Below, in pieces: positions 1 to 6,360 of a stretch of DNA of 7,442 bases. The position numbers and the translations under genes are program-made. How positions within the stretch are numbered: the first letter of the stretch is position 1; each line of letters begins with the position of its first letter. The DNA comes from Frankiales bacterium (GTDB lineage Bacteria; Actinomycetota; Actinomycetes; JAFAQI01). The notes under the pieces were generated by a model. The model did not search any database and was not told the DNA's origin. It saw nothing but the letters and a program-made list of their open reading frames with translations. The stretch covers positions 1 through 7,442 of the forward strand of contig JAFAQI010000077.1 of assembly GCA_019246495.1 (NCBI GenBank). Reading direction: 5' to 3'.

Positions 1-1061
1 AGCAGGTCGAGGCGATCGTCGAGCACATCGCCGAGCACGGCAACGTCATCGACGCGCCGGGTCTGCGCCCGGAGCACTACGAGGTGTTCGACTGCGCGAT
101 GGGTGTGCGGTCCATCTCGGCGATGGGACACGTGCGGATGATGGCCGCGATCCAGCCGTTCGTCTCCGGTGCGCTGAGCAAGACGGTGAACCTGCCGGCA
201 TCGGCGACGGTCGAGGACATCGAGGACGTCTACTTCCAGGGCTGGAAGCTCGGGTTGAAGGCGCTTGCGATCTACCGCGAGAACTCGAAGGTCGGCCAGC
301 CGCTCAACGACGCCAAGAGCAAGAAGGCGGACGCCGATCCGCAGACCGATGACGTGCATGAGCACCGGCCGGTCCGCAAGCGGTTGCCGAAGAAGCGGCC
401 GTCGCAGACCGTGTCGTTCTCCGTCGCGGGCGCCGAGGGTTACATGACCGCCGGCTCCTACCCGGACGACGGTCTCGGCGAGGTCTTCCTCAAGCTCGGC
501 AAGCAGGGCTCCACCCTCGCCGGCGTGATGGACGCGTTCTCCATCGCGATCTCGATCGCGTTGCAGTACGGCGTACCGCTCGAGACCTACGTGCAGAAGT
601 TCACCAACATGCGGTTCGAGCCGGCCGGCATGACCGACGACCCGGACATCCGCATGGCGCAGTCGGTGATGGACTACATCTTCCGTCGCCTCGCGCTGGA
701 CTACCTGCCCTACGAGACCCGGTCGGAGCTCGGCATCTTCACCGCCGAGGAGCGCGCAGCGAGCGTCGCCACTTCGTACGGGTCCTCGCCGGCCGCACCC
801 GCGCCGGTCGAGGAGGACTTCGACCCGGAGACGCTCCGCGACTCTGTACCTCTCGAAGGCGGGGTGCCGATTGAGCATGTCCCGGACGACGCGGCCGAGA
901 AGGCCGCGCCGGTCGAGGCACGGTCGTCGACCGAGCTCATCGAGGCACAGCAGGGCACCGCGGCCGACGCGCCGCTGTGCATGACCTGCGGCGTCAAGAT
1001 GCGCCCGGCCGGTTCCTGCTACGTCTGCGAGTCCTGCGGCAGCACCAGCGGCTGCAGCTGA
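1..1061 (+). CDS. nrdJ: Vitamin B12-dependent (class II) ribonucleotide reductase NrdJ, C-terminal part
   Basis: The gene is cut by the left edge. The reading frame is open from base 3, giving 352 visible residues of a protein usually about 900-1000 long. Class II reductases make deoxyribonucleotides in the cytosol using adenosylcobalamin as radical source. The first ~95 residues match the end of the reductase barrel (GHVRMMAAIQPFVSGALSKT, then VNLPASATVEDI and GWKLGLKALAIYREN). A basic linker (RKRLPKKRPSQ) leads into a TSCPD-type domain at about 378-713 (SFSVAGAEGYMTAGSY, LQYGVPLETYVQKF, RFEPAGMTDDP). An acidic, Ala/Pro-rich linker of about 85 residues follows. The tail is CMTCG...CYVCESCGSTSGCS, with Cys codons at 978, 987, 1017, 1026, 1035 and 1053. 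In this family the tail binds zinc and supplies the thiols that re-reduce the active site. The 3' end overlaps the opposite-strand SDR gene by 43 bp. Identification is firm; the start and any B12 riboswitch lie outside the window. Confidence 0.95.
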   Translation, partial: QVEAIVEHIAEHGNVIDAPGLRPEHYEVFDCAMGVRSISAMGHVRMMAAIQPFVSGALSKTVNLPASATVEDIEDVYFQGWKLGLKALAIYRENSKVGQPLNDAKSKKADADPQTDDVHEHRPVRKRLPKKRPSQTVSFSVAGAEGYMTAGSYPDDGLGEVFLKLGKQGSTLAGVMDAFSIAISIALQYGVPLETYVQKFTNMRFEPAGMTDDPDIRMAQSVMDYIFRRLALDYLPYETRSELGIFTAEERAASVATSYGSSPAAPAPVEEDFDPETLRDSVPLEGGVPIEHVPDDAAEKAAPVEARSSTELIEAQQGTAADAPLCMTCGVKMRPAGSCYVCESCGSTSGCS

Positions 1062-2509
1062 CGTCCGGCTGCGGCGATGTTGCGGGCCATCCCGCCGAAC
1101 ACGAACCGGTGGAACGGCGCGACCGACCACCAATAGAGGTGGCCGGCAAGGCCACGCGGCTGGAAGACAGCTCGCTGGGTGTACGTCGACCCCGCTCCGG
1201 CGGGGTCGACGCTCAGCTCCAGCCAGGCGCGGCCGGGCAGCCGCATCTCGGCGCGGAGCCGTAGCAGCCGGCCGGGTTCGACTTCCTCCACCCGCCAGAA
1301 GTCCAGGCTGTCGCCGCTGCGCAGCCGTGTGGCATCACGGCGTCCGCGGCGCAGCCCGACGCCACCGACCAGCCGGTCGAGCCAGCCGCGGACCTGCCAG
1401 GCGAGCGGCCAGGAATACCAGCCGTTGTCGCCGCCCACGCCTTCGATGACCCGCCACAGCGCGGCCGGCGGGGCGTCCACCTCGGCCACCCGGTGGTCGA
1501 CGTAGAGCGATCCACCGGCCCAGTCCGGGTCGGTCGGGAGCGGGTCCGACGGCGCACCGGCCCAGCTGGCGCTCGACCACCGCGTGGCGACGTCGCCGTC
1601 CCGCACCTTGGCAAGCGCGAGGCGCACGGCCTCGTCGTAGCTGATGAGGCCTTCCGGCGGATCGGGGATCCACCGGGCGATGTCGTGCTCGCCGCAGACC
1701 ACCTCGTGGCGCAACGACTCGACGAGCGGGCGGGCGATCGCGTTGGGCACGGGGGTGACCAGCCCGACCCAGTGGCTCGACAGTGACGGCGACAGCACCG
1801 GCACCGGCACGATCAGGCGGCGGCCGAGCCCGGTCAGCGAGGCGTAGCGCTGCATCATCGACGCGTAGGTCAGCACGTCCGGTCCGCCGATGTCGAAGGT
1901 GCGGTTGACGTCGGCCGGCAGCGCGGTTGCGCACCCGGCGAGGTAGCGGATGACGTCGCGGATCGCGATCGGCTGGACCCGGTTGCGCACCCAGCGCGGC
2001 GTGACCATGGCGGGCAGCCGTTCGGTCAGGTAGCGCAGCATCTCGAACGACGCGGAGCCGCTGCCGAGGATGACCGCTGCCTGCAGAACGGCCGCGGGAG
2101 TGGCCGCGCGCAGGAAGATGTCGCCGACCTCCCTACGCGAACGCAAATGCGGGCTCAGCTCACCGCCGGGCGGGACGAGACCGCCGAGATAGACGGCCCG
2201 CCCGACGCCACGTTCGTCCGCGGCGTTTGCGAACGTTTGCGCCGCACGCCGGTCGCTCTGCTCGAACTCCCGTCCGGTGCCGAGGGCATGGACGAGGTAG
2301 TAGGCGACGTCGACGTCCTGCATGGCGTCGAGGACGGCCGCGCGATCCAGCACGTCACCTTCGGCGATGTCGACCTGTGACCGCCAGGGCAGGTCGCGGA
2401 GCCGGCCCGGGCTACGCGTGAAGCAGCGGACCTCGTGACCGTCGGCGAGCAGTGCGGGCACGAGCCGGCCACCGACGTAGCCCGTCGCACCCGTCACCAG
2501 CACTCGCAC
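1019..2509 (-). CDS. NAD(P)-binding SDR-like protein with C-terminal DUF2867 domain
   Basis: A 496-residue protein starting at GTG (2509-2507). The N-terminal half is an atypical/extended SDR Rossmann fold: MRVLVTGATGYVGG has the TGxxGxxG nucleotide loop at residues 6-13, a basic R32 after strand 2 suggests NADP(H), and YYLVHALG (70-77) is typical of the YbjT-like branch. Residues from about 340 match DUF2867 (WYSWPLAWQVRGWLDRLVGG, then SGDSLDFWRVEEVEPGRLLRL, then GHLYWWSVAPFHRFVFGGM), a SRPBCC-like module often fused to these SDRs. The substrate is unknown for the family; I see no classical YxxxK catalytic pair I would trust. The start is chosen because strand 1 begins at residue 2. No Shine-Dalgarno is visible, and an in-frame GTG two codons later is a near-equivalent. 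The last 14 codons lie antisense to the Cys tail of NrdJ, so the C-terminus (about QLQPLVLPQDSQT) is probably a non-homologous extension. The gene stands alone, divergent from the methyltransferase gene. Confidence 0.88.
   Translation of the reverse strand: MRVLVTGATGYVGGRLVPALLADGHEVRCFTRSPGRLRDLPWRSQVDIAEGDVLDRAAVLDAMQDVDVAYYLVHALGTGREFEQSDRRAAQTFANAADERGVGRAVYLGGLVPPGGELSPHLRSRREVGDIFLRAATPAAVLQAAVILGSGSASFEMLRYLTERLPAMVTPRWVRNRVQPIAIRDVIRYLAGCATALPADVNRTFDIGGPDVLTYASMMQRYASLTGLGRRLIVPVPVLSPSLSSHWVGLVTPVPNAIARPLVESLRHEVVCGEHDIARWIPDPPEGLISYDEAVRLALAKVRDGDVATRWSSASWAGAPSDPLPTDPDWAGGSLYVDHRVAEVDAPPAALWRVIEGVGGDNGWYSWPLAWQVRGWLDRLVGGVGLRRGRRDATRLRSGDSLDFWRVEEVEPGRLLRLRAEMRLPGRAWLELSVDPAGAGSTYTQRAVFQPRGLAGHLYWWSVAPFHRFVFGGMARNIAAAGRQLQPLVLPQDSQT
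1185..1210 (+). terminator. Strong hairpin with UCCG tetraloop, possible terminator for nrdJ
   Basis: Bases 1185-1195 are perfectly complementary to 1200-1210, giving an 11-bp GC-rich stem with loop TCCG at 1196-1199. Read on the plus strand this is C(UCCG)G, a member of the unusually stable UNCG tetraloop class. It lies about 124 bases after the nrdJ stop, inside and antisense to the SDR/DUF2867 gene, where the opposite strand encodes SVDPAGAGST. No T-run follows, so a classical intrinsic terminator is not shown. Termination without a U-tract is an inference. The symmetry could also be a by-product of the coding sequence. Confidence 0.3.
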
Positions 2510-2576
2510 GAACGCCAGTCAACACCGTTAGGTTGAGCGGAGTTGAGTTGCCTGCCGCACGCAGAGGCGGAGGACG
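2510..2576. promoter_or_regulatory. Divergent control region between SDR/DUF2867 and methyltransferase genes
   Basis: These 67 bases must hold the promoters of both divergent genes. On the plus strand, TCAACACCGTTAG (2519-2531) contains AAC-N3-GTT and resembles the short imperfect dyads bound by TetR-type repressors. Next to it the hexamer GTTGAG occurs at 2532-2537 and 2542-2547, one helical turn apart. GTT steps fall at 2527, 2532, 2542 and 2547. A GGAGG at 2569-2573 precedes the methyltransferase ATG by 3 bases, and AGAGG at 2563-2567 precedes it by 9. I see no convincing -35/-10 pair. The operator reading is inference only. Confidence 0.35.
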
Positions 2577-3419
2577 ATGCCGGACGCAGACGAGATCCGA
2601 AACGCTCAGCGAGCGGCGTGGGACGGCCTTTCCGCTGGCTGGGAGAAGTGGGACTCGATCATCATGGATCAGCTGCGCCCGGTCAGCGCGGCAATGATCG
2701 AGCGGCTCGACATCGCTGCGAACCAACGACATCTGGACGTCGCCTCGGGCACCGGGGAGCCCGGCCTGACGGTGGCGCGAGTCGCGCCCCACGGCTTCGT
2801 CGTCCTGACCGACCTTGCACCCGAGATGTTGGAGGTGGCGGCGCGACGTGCCGCGCAGCAAGGGATCGGGAACATCGAGACGCGTGTGTGCAGTGCCGAT
2901 GATCTGCCGTTCGCCGATGCCTCCTTCGACAGCGTCTCAGTTCGTTTCGGCTACATGTTCTTTCCCGACCTGCGGAAGGCCACGGCGGAGTTCGCGCGCG
3001 TGCTCAGGCCCGCCGGCCGTCTCGCCGCGTCCGTCTGGATCAAGCCGGAGGACAACCCGTGGACGACGATCGTGATGCAGGCGATTGCGTCAGAGATGAC
3101 CGTCGCCGCCCTCGACCCTGACGGGCCGCACATGTATCGCTGCGCGGCTCCCGGACAGCTCACCGCGCTGTACGCCGAGGCCGGACTGCACGACGTTGTC
3201 GAGTCGGACGTCGGCGTCGAGCTGGTGACGCGCTCGCCGGAGGAGTATTGGGACATGATCAGCGAGCACGTGTCGCTTGCGGTGGCGGCCCTTCAACAGG
3301 TCGATGAGGCCGCCCGGCAGCGGATCCGGTCACGCGCGATTGCTGACGTGAGCGCGTTCGAGCAAGGCGGCGCGGTCCGCGTGCCTGGCGCAGCGCGGTG
3401 CGTCGTCGGCACGCGATAG
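2577..3419 (+). CDS. Class I SAM-dependent methyltransferase (UbiE/COQ5-like)
   Basis: A 280-residue cytosolic enzyme predicted to transfer a methyl group from S-adenosylmethionine. It has the class I signature in order: motif I LDVASGTGEPG at residues 53-63, the acidic residue at the end of strand 2 (D79 in VVLTDLAPEML), motif II/III region SADDLPFADASFDSV (106-120), then FARVLRPAGRLAASVW for motif IV/V. The family is often labelled ubiquinone/menaquinone methyltransferase-like, but residues outside the fold do not identify the substrate, so I give no symbol. The C-terminal part (about 190-280) has PEEYWDMISEHVSL and ends in a typical VRVPGAARCVVGT strand, so the protein looks full length. 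The ATG at 2577 has a purine-rich AGAGGCGGAGG just upstream. It is divergent from the SDR gene and convergent with the next gene, so probably monocistronic. Confidence 0.9.
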   Translation: MPDADEIRNAQRAAWDGLSAGWEKWDSIIMDQLRPVSAAMIERLDIAANQRHLDVASGTGEPGLTVARVAPHGFVVLTDLAPEMLEVAARRAAQQGIGNIETRVCSADDLPFADASFDSVSVRFGYMFFPDLRKATAEFARVLRPAGRLAASVWIKPEDNPWTTIVMQAIASEMTVAALDPDGPHMYRCAAPGQLTALYAEAGLHDVVESDVGVELVTRSPEEYWDMISEHVSLAVAALQQVDEAARQRIRSRAIADVSAFEQGGAVRVPGAARCVVGTR

Positions 3420-3435
3420 CTGCGGAACGCCTCGG

Positions 3436-3747
3436 CTAGAAGGCGGTCTCCGCGACGACGTTCAGGTTGATGAACTCCGGCGCACCCTCGAAGATGCGGC
3501 CCATCGTCTCCCGGGCGGCTGCCAGTCCAGCCTCCCGGCGTGGGTCGTTCTCCCGGGCACGCGCGCTCTCCTCACTGTCGAACACGACCATGATGTAGAG
3601 CGAGTCCGGATCCGCCTGGTCGCGCATCGTTGTCGAGCGAATGAGGCCCGAGTCTGGCTGCTCGACTGCCTTGAGCTGATCCATCAGCGTCGCGAGCTCC
3701 GCGTCGCTGTCCGGCTTCACCCGAGTCTTGATGATCTGTGCCCACAT
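3436..3747 (-). CDS. Small ferredoxin-like-fold protein of antibiotic-biosynthesis-monooxygenase type
   Basis: A 103-residue soluble protein, MWAQIIKTRVKPDSDAEL onward. The pattern is that of the dimeric alpha+beta barrel (ABM/YgiN-like) fold: a first strand WAQIIKTRV, a helix ELATLMDQLKAVE, a central SGLIRSTTMRDQADPDSLYIMVVFDS segment and a second helix with RETMGRIFEG. Members include cofactor-free monooxygenases and many of unknown role, so catalysis is not proved. The frame runs open to 3816, but the ATG at 3747 is chosen because GAGGAG lies 6 bases upstream. The 23 extra residues of the longer version look non-coding. The gene is convergent with the methyltransferase, with 16 bases between stop codons and no clear terminator hairpin in them. 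It is divergent from the DinB-SRPBCC-sulfatase operon, so co-regulation is possible. Confidence 0.75.
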   Translation of the reverse strand: MWAQIIKTRVKPDSDAELATLMDQLKAVEQPDSGLIRSTTMRDQADPDSLYIMVVFDSEESARARENDPRREAGLAAARETMGRIFEGAPEFINLNVVAETAF

Positions 3748-3851
3748 GGTGAGCTCCTCACAGTGGCCTGCGGCCGACGCTAGACCTCCGCAAGCCTCGA
3801 CGAAGGCGTTCCGCACTTTCGGTGCCGGCCGCGCGACGTATCGTCCGGGTT
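3748..3851. promoter_or_regulatory. Divergent control region upstream of the DinB-SRPBCC-sulfatase operon
   Basis: About 104 bases separate the ABM-like start from the preferred DinB start. On the plus strand TATCGT (3839-3844) fits the actinobacterial -10 pattern TANNNT. It stands 7 bases before the GTG at 3852, the distance expected if transcription starts at the GTG itself (a leaderless mRNA). The -35 position holds only a weak match (around TTTCGG). No Shine-Dalgarno precedes 3852, which agrees with a leaderless start but does not prove it. I found no convincing inverted repeat here. Confidence 0.35.
3754..3759 (-). promoter_or_regulatory. Ribosome binding site that fixes the start of the ABM-like gene
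   Basis: On the minus strand this reads GAGGAG, a near-consensus Shine-Dalgarno with a 6-base spacer to the ATG at 3747-3745. It is one of the clearest ribosome binding sites in the window, and it argues against the longer reading that starts at 3816. Confidence 0.75.
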
Positions 3852-4418
3852 GTGCCGATCGACGTGCTCGACTCGCTGTGCCGTCGCATGCAGGCCATGC
3901 ACTCGCTGTGGGAGGACGCGGTTGCCTCGATGGGCGCCGAGCACGTCAACCATGTCGAGCGGGACGGCGTGCTTCCCATCGCGTTCTCGCTCTTTCATGC
4001 AACCGAGATCGAGGATGGCTCGATCACCATGCTCGGCGGACCCGCGCCGGTCGTCGACGCGGACTGGCACGCGCGGATGCAGCTCGCCATCGCCGACAAC
4101 GGCAAAGCACGCACGGTCGACGAGATGTGCGGGCAGCGCATCGGGAACTACGACGCCTTTCGCGACTATCAGCGTGAAGTCTTCGCCAAGACCGAAAGCT
4201 GGATAGCGACGCTCTCGACCGAGGCGCTCAGCGAGGTGATCCTTGCCCGGCCGTTCCCCGAACAGATCGCCTCGACCTACAGTGCGCGCGTCGCGGGGGA
4301 GGCGGGCATGACCCGGCTCGATGCCCTCGAGTGCTGGGTCTACCAGCACGGACTCCGGCACATGGGCGAGGTCGAGCACGCCCGCGCTCTCGTGGGTCTC
4401 GGCGGCATGACGTCGTGA
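3852..4418 (+). CDS. DinB-family four-helix metalloprotein
   Basis: A 188-residue protein with the DinB/YfiT layout. The first helix is DVLDSLCRRMQAMHSLWEDAV. The segment FSLFHATEIEDGSI carries H49. The C-terminal helix QHGLRHMGEVEHARALVGLGG carries H166 and H170. H plus HxxxH is the usual metal-binding triad of this superfamily. It includes mycothiol- or bacillithiol-dependent transferases and maleylpyruvate isomerase; the thiol partner here would be mycothiol if this is an actinobacterium (inference). An in-frame GTG at 3822 would add ten residues (PAARRIVRVV region), but these look untypical and lack a Shine-Dalgarno, so 3852 (MPIDVLDSL) is preferred with moderate certainty. The stop overlaps the next start as GTGA (4415-4418), so it is the first gene of a coupled operon with a SRPBCC protein and a sulfatase. 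The exact reaction is unknown. Confidence 0.8.
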   Translation: MPIDVLDSLCRRMQAMHSLWEDAVASMGAEHVNHVERDGVLPIAFSLFHATEIEDGSITMLGGPAPVVDADWHARMQLAIADNGKARTVDEMCGQRIGNYDAFRDYQREVFAKTESWIATLSTEALSEVILARPFPEQIASTYSARVAGEAGMTRLDALECWVYQHGLRHMGEVEHARALVGLGGMTS

Positions 4419-4819
4419 CTGCGGTCCGCGCGAGCATTCGTCGCGACGTGCGGATCCGCGGCAGCGCCGACGACATCTGGGCCTACGTCGGGAACGCTGC
4501 GCGGCTCGCCGAGTGGTGGCCCGGCATCACCAGTTGCACCGTCGACGGCGACACGCGCACGATCACGATGGGCAGCGGGCTCGCCGTACCCGAGAAGATC
4601 CTCCTCGTCGACGACATCGACCGGCGGTTCCAGTACCGCATCACCGGCCCGCTGTTCCGCGAGCACACGTCGACCATCGACGTGCACGACCTCGGCGACG
4701 GCACGTGTCTCGTCGTCTATTCGATCGACGCCGAACCGTCGACGATGGCCCTGGTCATCGGTGGCGCCGGTGGCAACGCGCTCGCGCATCTGCGCGACCT
4801 CATCGAAGGCGGCAGCTGA
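4415..4819 (+). CDS. SRPBCC-family ligand-binding protein (polyketide cyclase/dehydrase-like)
   Basis: A 134-residue helix-grip protein with GTG start inside the GTGA overlap with the DinB-like gene. It begins TAVRASIRRDVRIRGSADDIWAYVGN, the usual first strand and helix of START/Bet v1-like domains. LAEWWPGITSCTVDGDTRTI (W34, W35, P36) follows, then the beta sheet (EKILLVDDIDRRFQYRIT, EHTSTIDVHDLGDGTCLVVYSID), and it closes with a long C-terminal helix ending in LIEGGS. The fold encloses a hydrophobic cavity. Members bind or convert lipids, aromatics or polyketides, but catalytic residues are not predictable here. The longer open frame back to 4331 only runs antisense-like through the DinB C-terminus and is rejected. 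Its stop overlaps the sulfatase start by one base (TGATG, 4817-4821). Sitting between DinB and sulfatase genes, it may handle the hydrophobic substrate or product (inference). Confidence 0.8.
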   Translation: MTAVRASIRRDVRIRGSADDIWAYVGNAARLAEWWPGITSCTVDGDTRTITMGSGLAVPEKILLVDDIDRRFQYRITGPLFREHTSTIDVHDLGDGTCLVVYSIDAEPSTMALVIGGAGGNALAHLRDLIEGGS

Positions 4820-6360
4820 TGGGACGCAAGATCTTGCTGATCACGACCGACCAGCAGCGCTACGACACCCTCGGCTGCAACGGGGGAGAGCTGGCGCGGA
4901 CACCCGTGGTCGATTCCCTTGCTGCACAAGGAATTCGCTACGAGCGCGCCCATCCGCAGTCCGTCGTCTGCATGCCCTCGCGGTCAACGATCCTCACCGG
5001 TCAGCATCCCTCCACACACGGCGTCTACATGAACGGCGTGCCGCTGCCGCTCGACGCGCCGTCGGTCGCCGAGCTGCTCCGCCGGTCCGGCTATCGCACC
5101 GCCCTCATCGGCAAGCCGCACTTCCAGCCGTTCCTCGACCCGTTCCTGCGCTTCGCCGAGAACTCGCTCGGCGACGAGACGACGCCGAGCGGAGGTGCGC
5201 ATCGCGGGTTCGAGCATCTGGAGTTCGCCACGCATGGTCCGGTCGGCCCGCTGCACTACGCGCGCTGGCTCGCCGCCAACCACCCCGAAGTGATCGGCAT
5301 GTTCTATCGGGTACTCGACGACCAGCTGCAGGTCAACGCGGACGGCGGCGGCGCGACCGGAGCGCCGCAGGTGCATGACAACCCGGTGCCGCGCGAGTGG
5401 TACCACACCGACTGGGTCGCGGAGCGCACGATCAGCTGGCTCGACTCGCTCGCCGTCGACGACGACTGGTTCTGCTGGATGTCGTTCCCCGACCCGCACC
5501 ACCCGTGGGACCCGCCGCAGTCCGAACTGGGCCGCATCGACTGGCGCGACGTCCCGCTCCCGGCCGGCTACCCGGAGAAAGCCGCCGACCGCGAACGCAT
5601 CCTCGACGCCAAGCCGCGGCACTGGCGGATGTGGTACGACGGCGCGCTCGTGTCCAACTACGAGGCGCCCGCGAACTGGGTGCCGGCGACGATGACCGCC
5701 GACCAGGTGCGCGAGGTCAACGCCCGCAACGCGATCGAGTGCGAGCTGATCGACGAGGCTGTCGGCCGGGTGCTCCGCCGGATCCGCGACCGCGGCTGGG
5801 ACGACGACGTCGACATCGTCTTCACCACCGACCACGGCGAGCTGCAAGGTGACTTCGGGCTGCTGTTCAAGGGGCCGTATCACGTCGACGCGTTGATGCG
5901 ACTGCCGCTGATCTGGCGTCCCGCGCCGTCGGCATCGATGCCCGCGTCGACCGTCACCGCTCCGGTCGGCCTCGTCGACCTGGCGCCGACGTTCTGCGGA
6001 ATCGCCGGTCTGCCGGCCGCGGACTGGATGCAGGGCCAGCCTCTTCCGATCGACGACGTCGATGCGCAGCAGCGCGGCTTCGAGCGTGTGCTCACCGAGT
6101 GGGACAGCGAGCTGTTCGGTGTCGGCGTCCACCTCCGCACGATCAACCGAGCCGGCTGGACGCTGACCCGCTATCTGCCCGGCACCGTTCACGACGGAAC
6201 CGAGGGTGAGCTCTATGACCTCGTCGCTGATCCGCTCCAGCAGGACAACCGGTGGGACGACGCCGGCTGCGCCGGCATCCGCGACGACCTGCTCGCCGAC
6301 CTCAGCGACTCGGCGCCACCCGTGCGCCGACCGAAGCTTCAGCTCGAAGCGCCGGTCTGA
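4819..6360 (+). CDS. Formylglycine-dependent (Cys-type) sulfatase of the alkaline phosphatase superfamily
   Basis: A 513-residue enzyme predicted to hydrolyse a sulfate ester, or possibly a phosphonate/phosphate ester, since the two activities share this fold. MGRKILLITTDQQRYDTLGC gives metal ligand D11 with Q12. VVCMPSRSTILTG contains the C-x-P-S-R signature with C51 (codon 4969-4971), to be oxidised to formylglycine. GYRTALIGK (91-99) is the second sulfatase signature with K99, followed by H101. SFPDPHHPWDPP (222-233) carries H227/H228. TTDHGE has D338 and H339 as metal ligands, and K351 in LLFKGPYH is the sulfate-binding lysine. The C-terminus has the usual ELYDLVADPLQQDN strand. No signal peptide is visible, so it should be cytosolic. 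The start at 4819 overlaps the SRPBCC stop by one base, with GAAGG (4805-4809) as likely ribosome site. A formylglycine-generating enzyme is needed in trans and is not in this window. Full length; substrate unknown. Confidence 0.92.
   Translation: MGRKILLITTDQQRYDTLGCNGGELARTPVVDSLAAQGIRYERAHPQSVVCMPSRSTILTGQHPSTHGVYMNGVPLPLDAPSVAELLRRSGYRTALIGKPHFQPFLDPFLRFAENSLGDETTPSGGAHRGFEHLEFATHGPVGPLHYARWLAANHPEVIGMFYRVLDDQLQVNADGGGATGAPQVHDNPVPREWYHTDWVAERTISWLDSLAVDDDWFCWMSFPDPHHPWDPPQSELGRIDWRDVPLPAGYPEKAADRERILDAKPRHWRMWYDGALVSNYEAPANWVPATMTADQVREVNARNAIECELIDEAVGRVLRRIRDRGWDDDVDIVFTTDHGELQGDFGLLFKGPYHVDALMRLPLIWRPAPSASMPASTVTAPVGLVDLAPTFCGIAGLPAADWMQGQPLPIDDVDAQQRGFERVLTEWDSELFGVGVHLRTINRAGWTLTRYLPGTVHDGTEGELYDLVADPLQQDNRWDDAGCAGIRDDLLADLSDSAPPVRRPKLQLEAPV

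Noticed and set aside
786..817. Inverted repeat CCTCGCCGGC ... GCCGGTCGAGG in nrdJ
   Set aside because: The stem has a bulge, lies inside the coding linker and has no position that suggests a function.
1335..1934. A 199-codon minus-strand open frame within the SDR/DUF2867 gene
   Set aside because: It is an Arg/Ala/Pro-rich frame-shifted shadow of the SDR gene with no recognisable fold.
3420..3435. Terminator between the convergent methyltransferase and ABM-like genes
   Set aside because: The 16 bases contain no convincing stem-loop or T-run.
3748..3816. A 23-codon extension of the ABM-like protein
   Set aside because: The GAGGAG at 3754-3759 placed 6 bases before the ATG at 3747, and the fold starting at MWAQIIKTRV, favour the shorter protein.
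3780..4379. A 199-codon minus-strand open frame opposite the DinB-like gene
   Set aside because: The plus-strand frame has the DinB His triad and coupled downstream genes. The antisense frame shows no family features.
4513..4818. N-terminal extension of the sulfatase frame by 102 codons
   Set aside because: The translation is His/Arg-rich shadow of the SRPBCC gene. The sulfatase first strand begins at the ATG at 4819.
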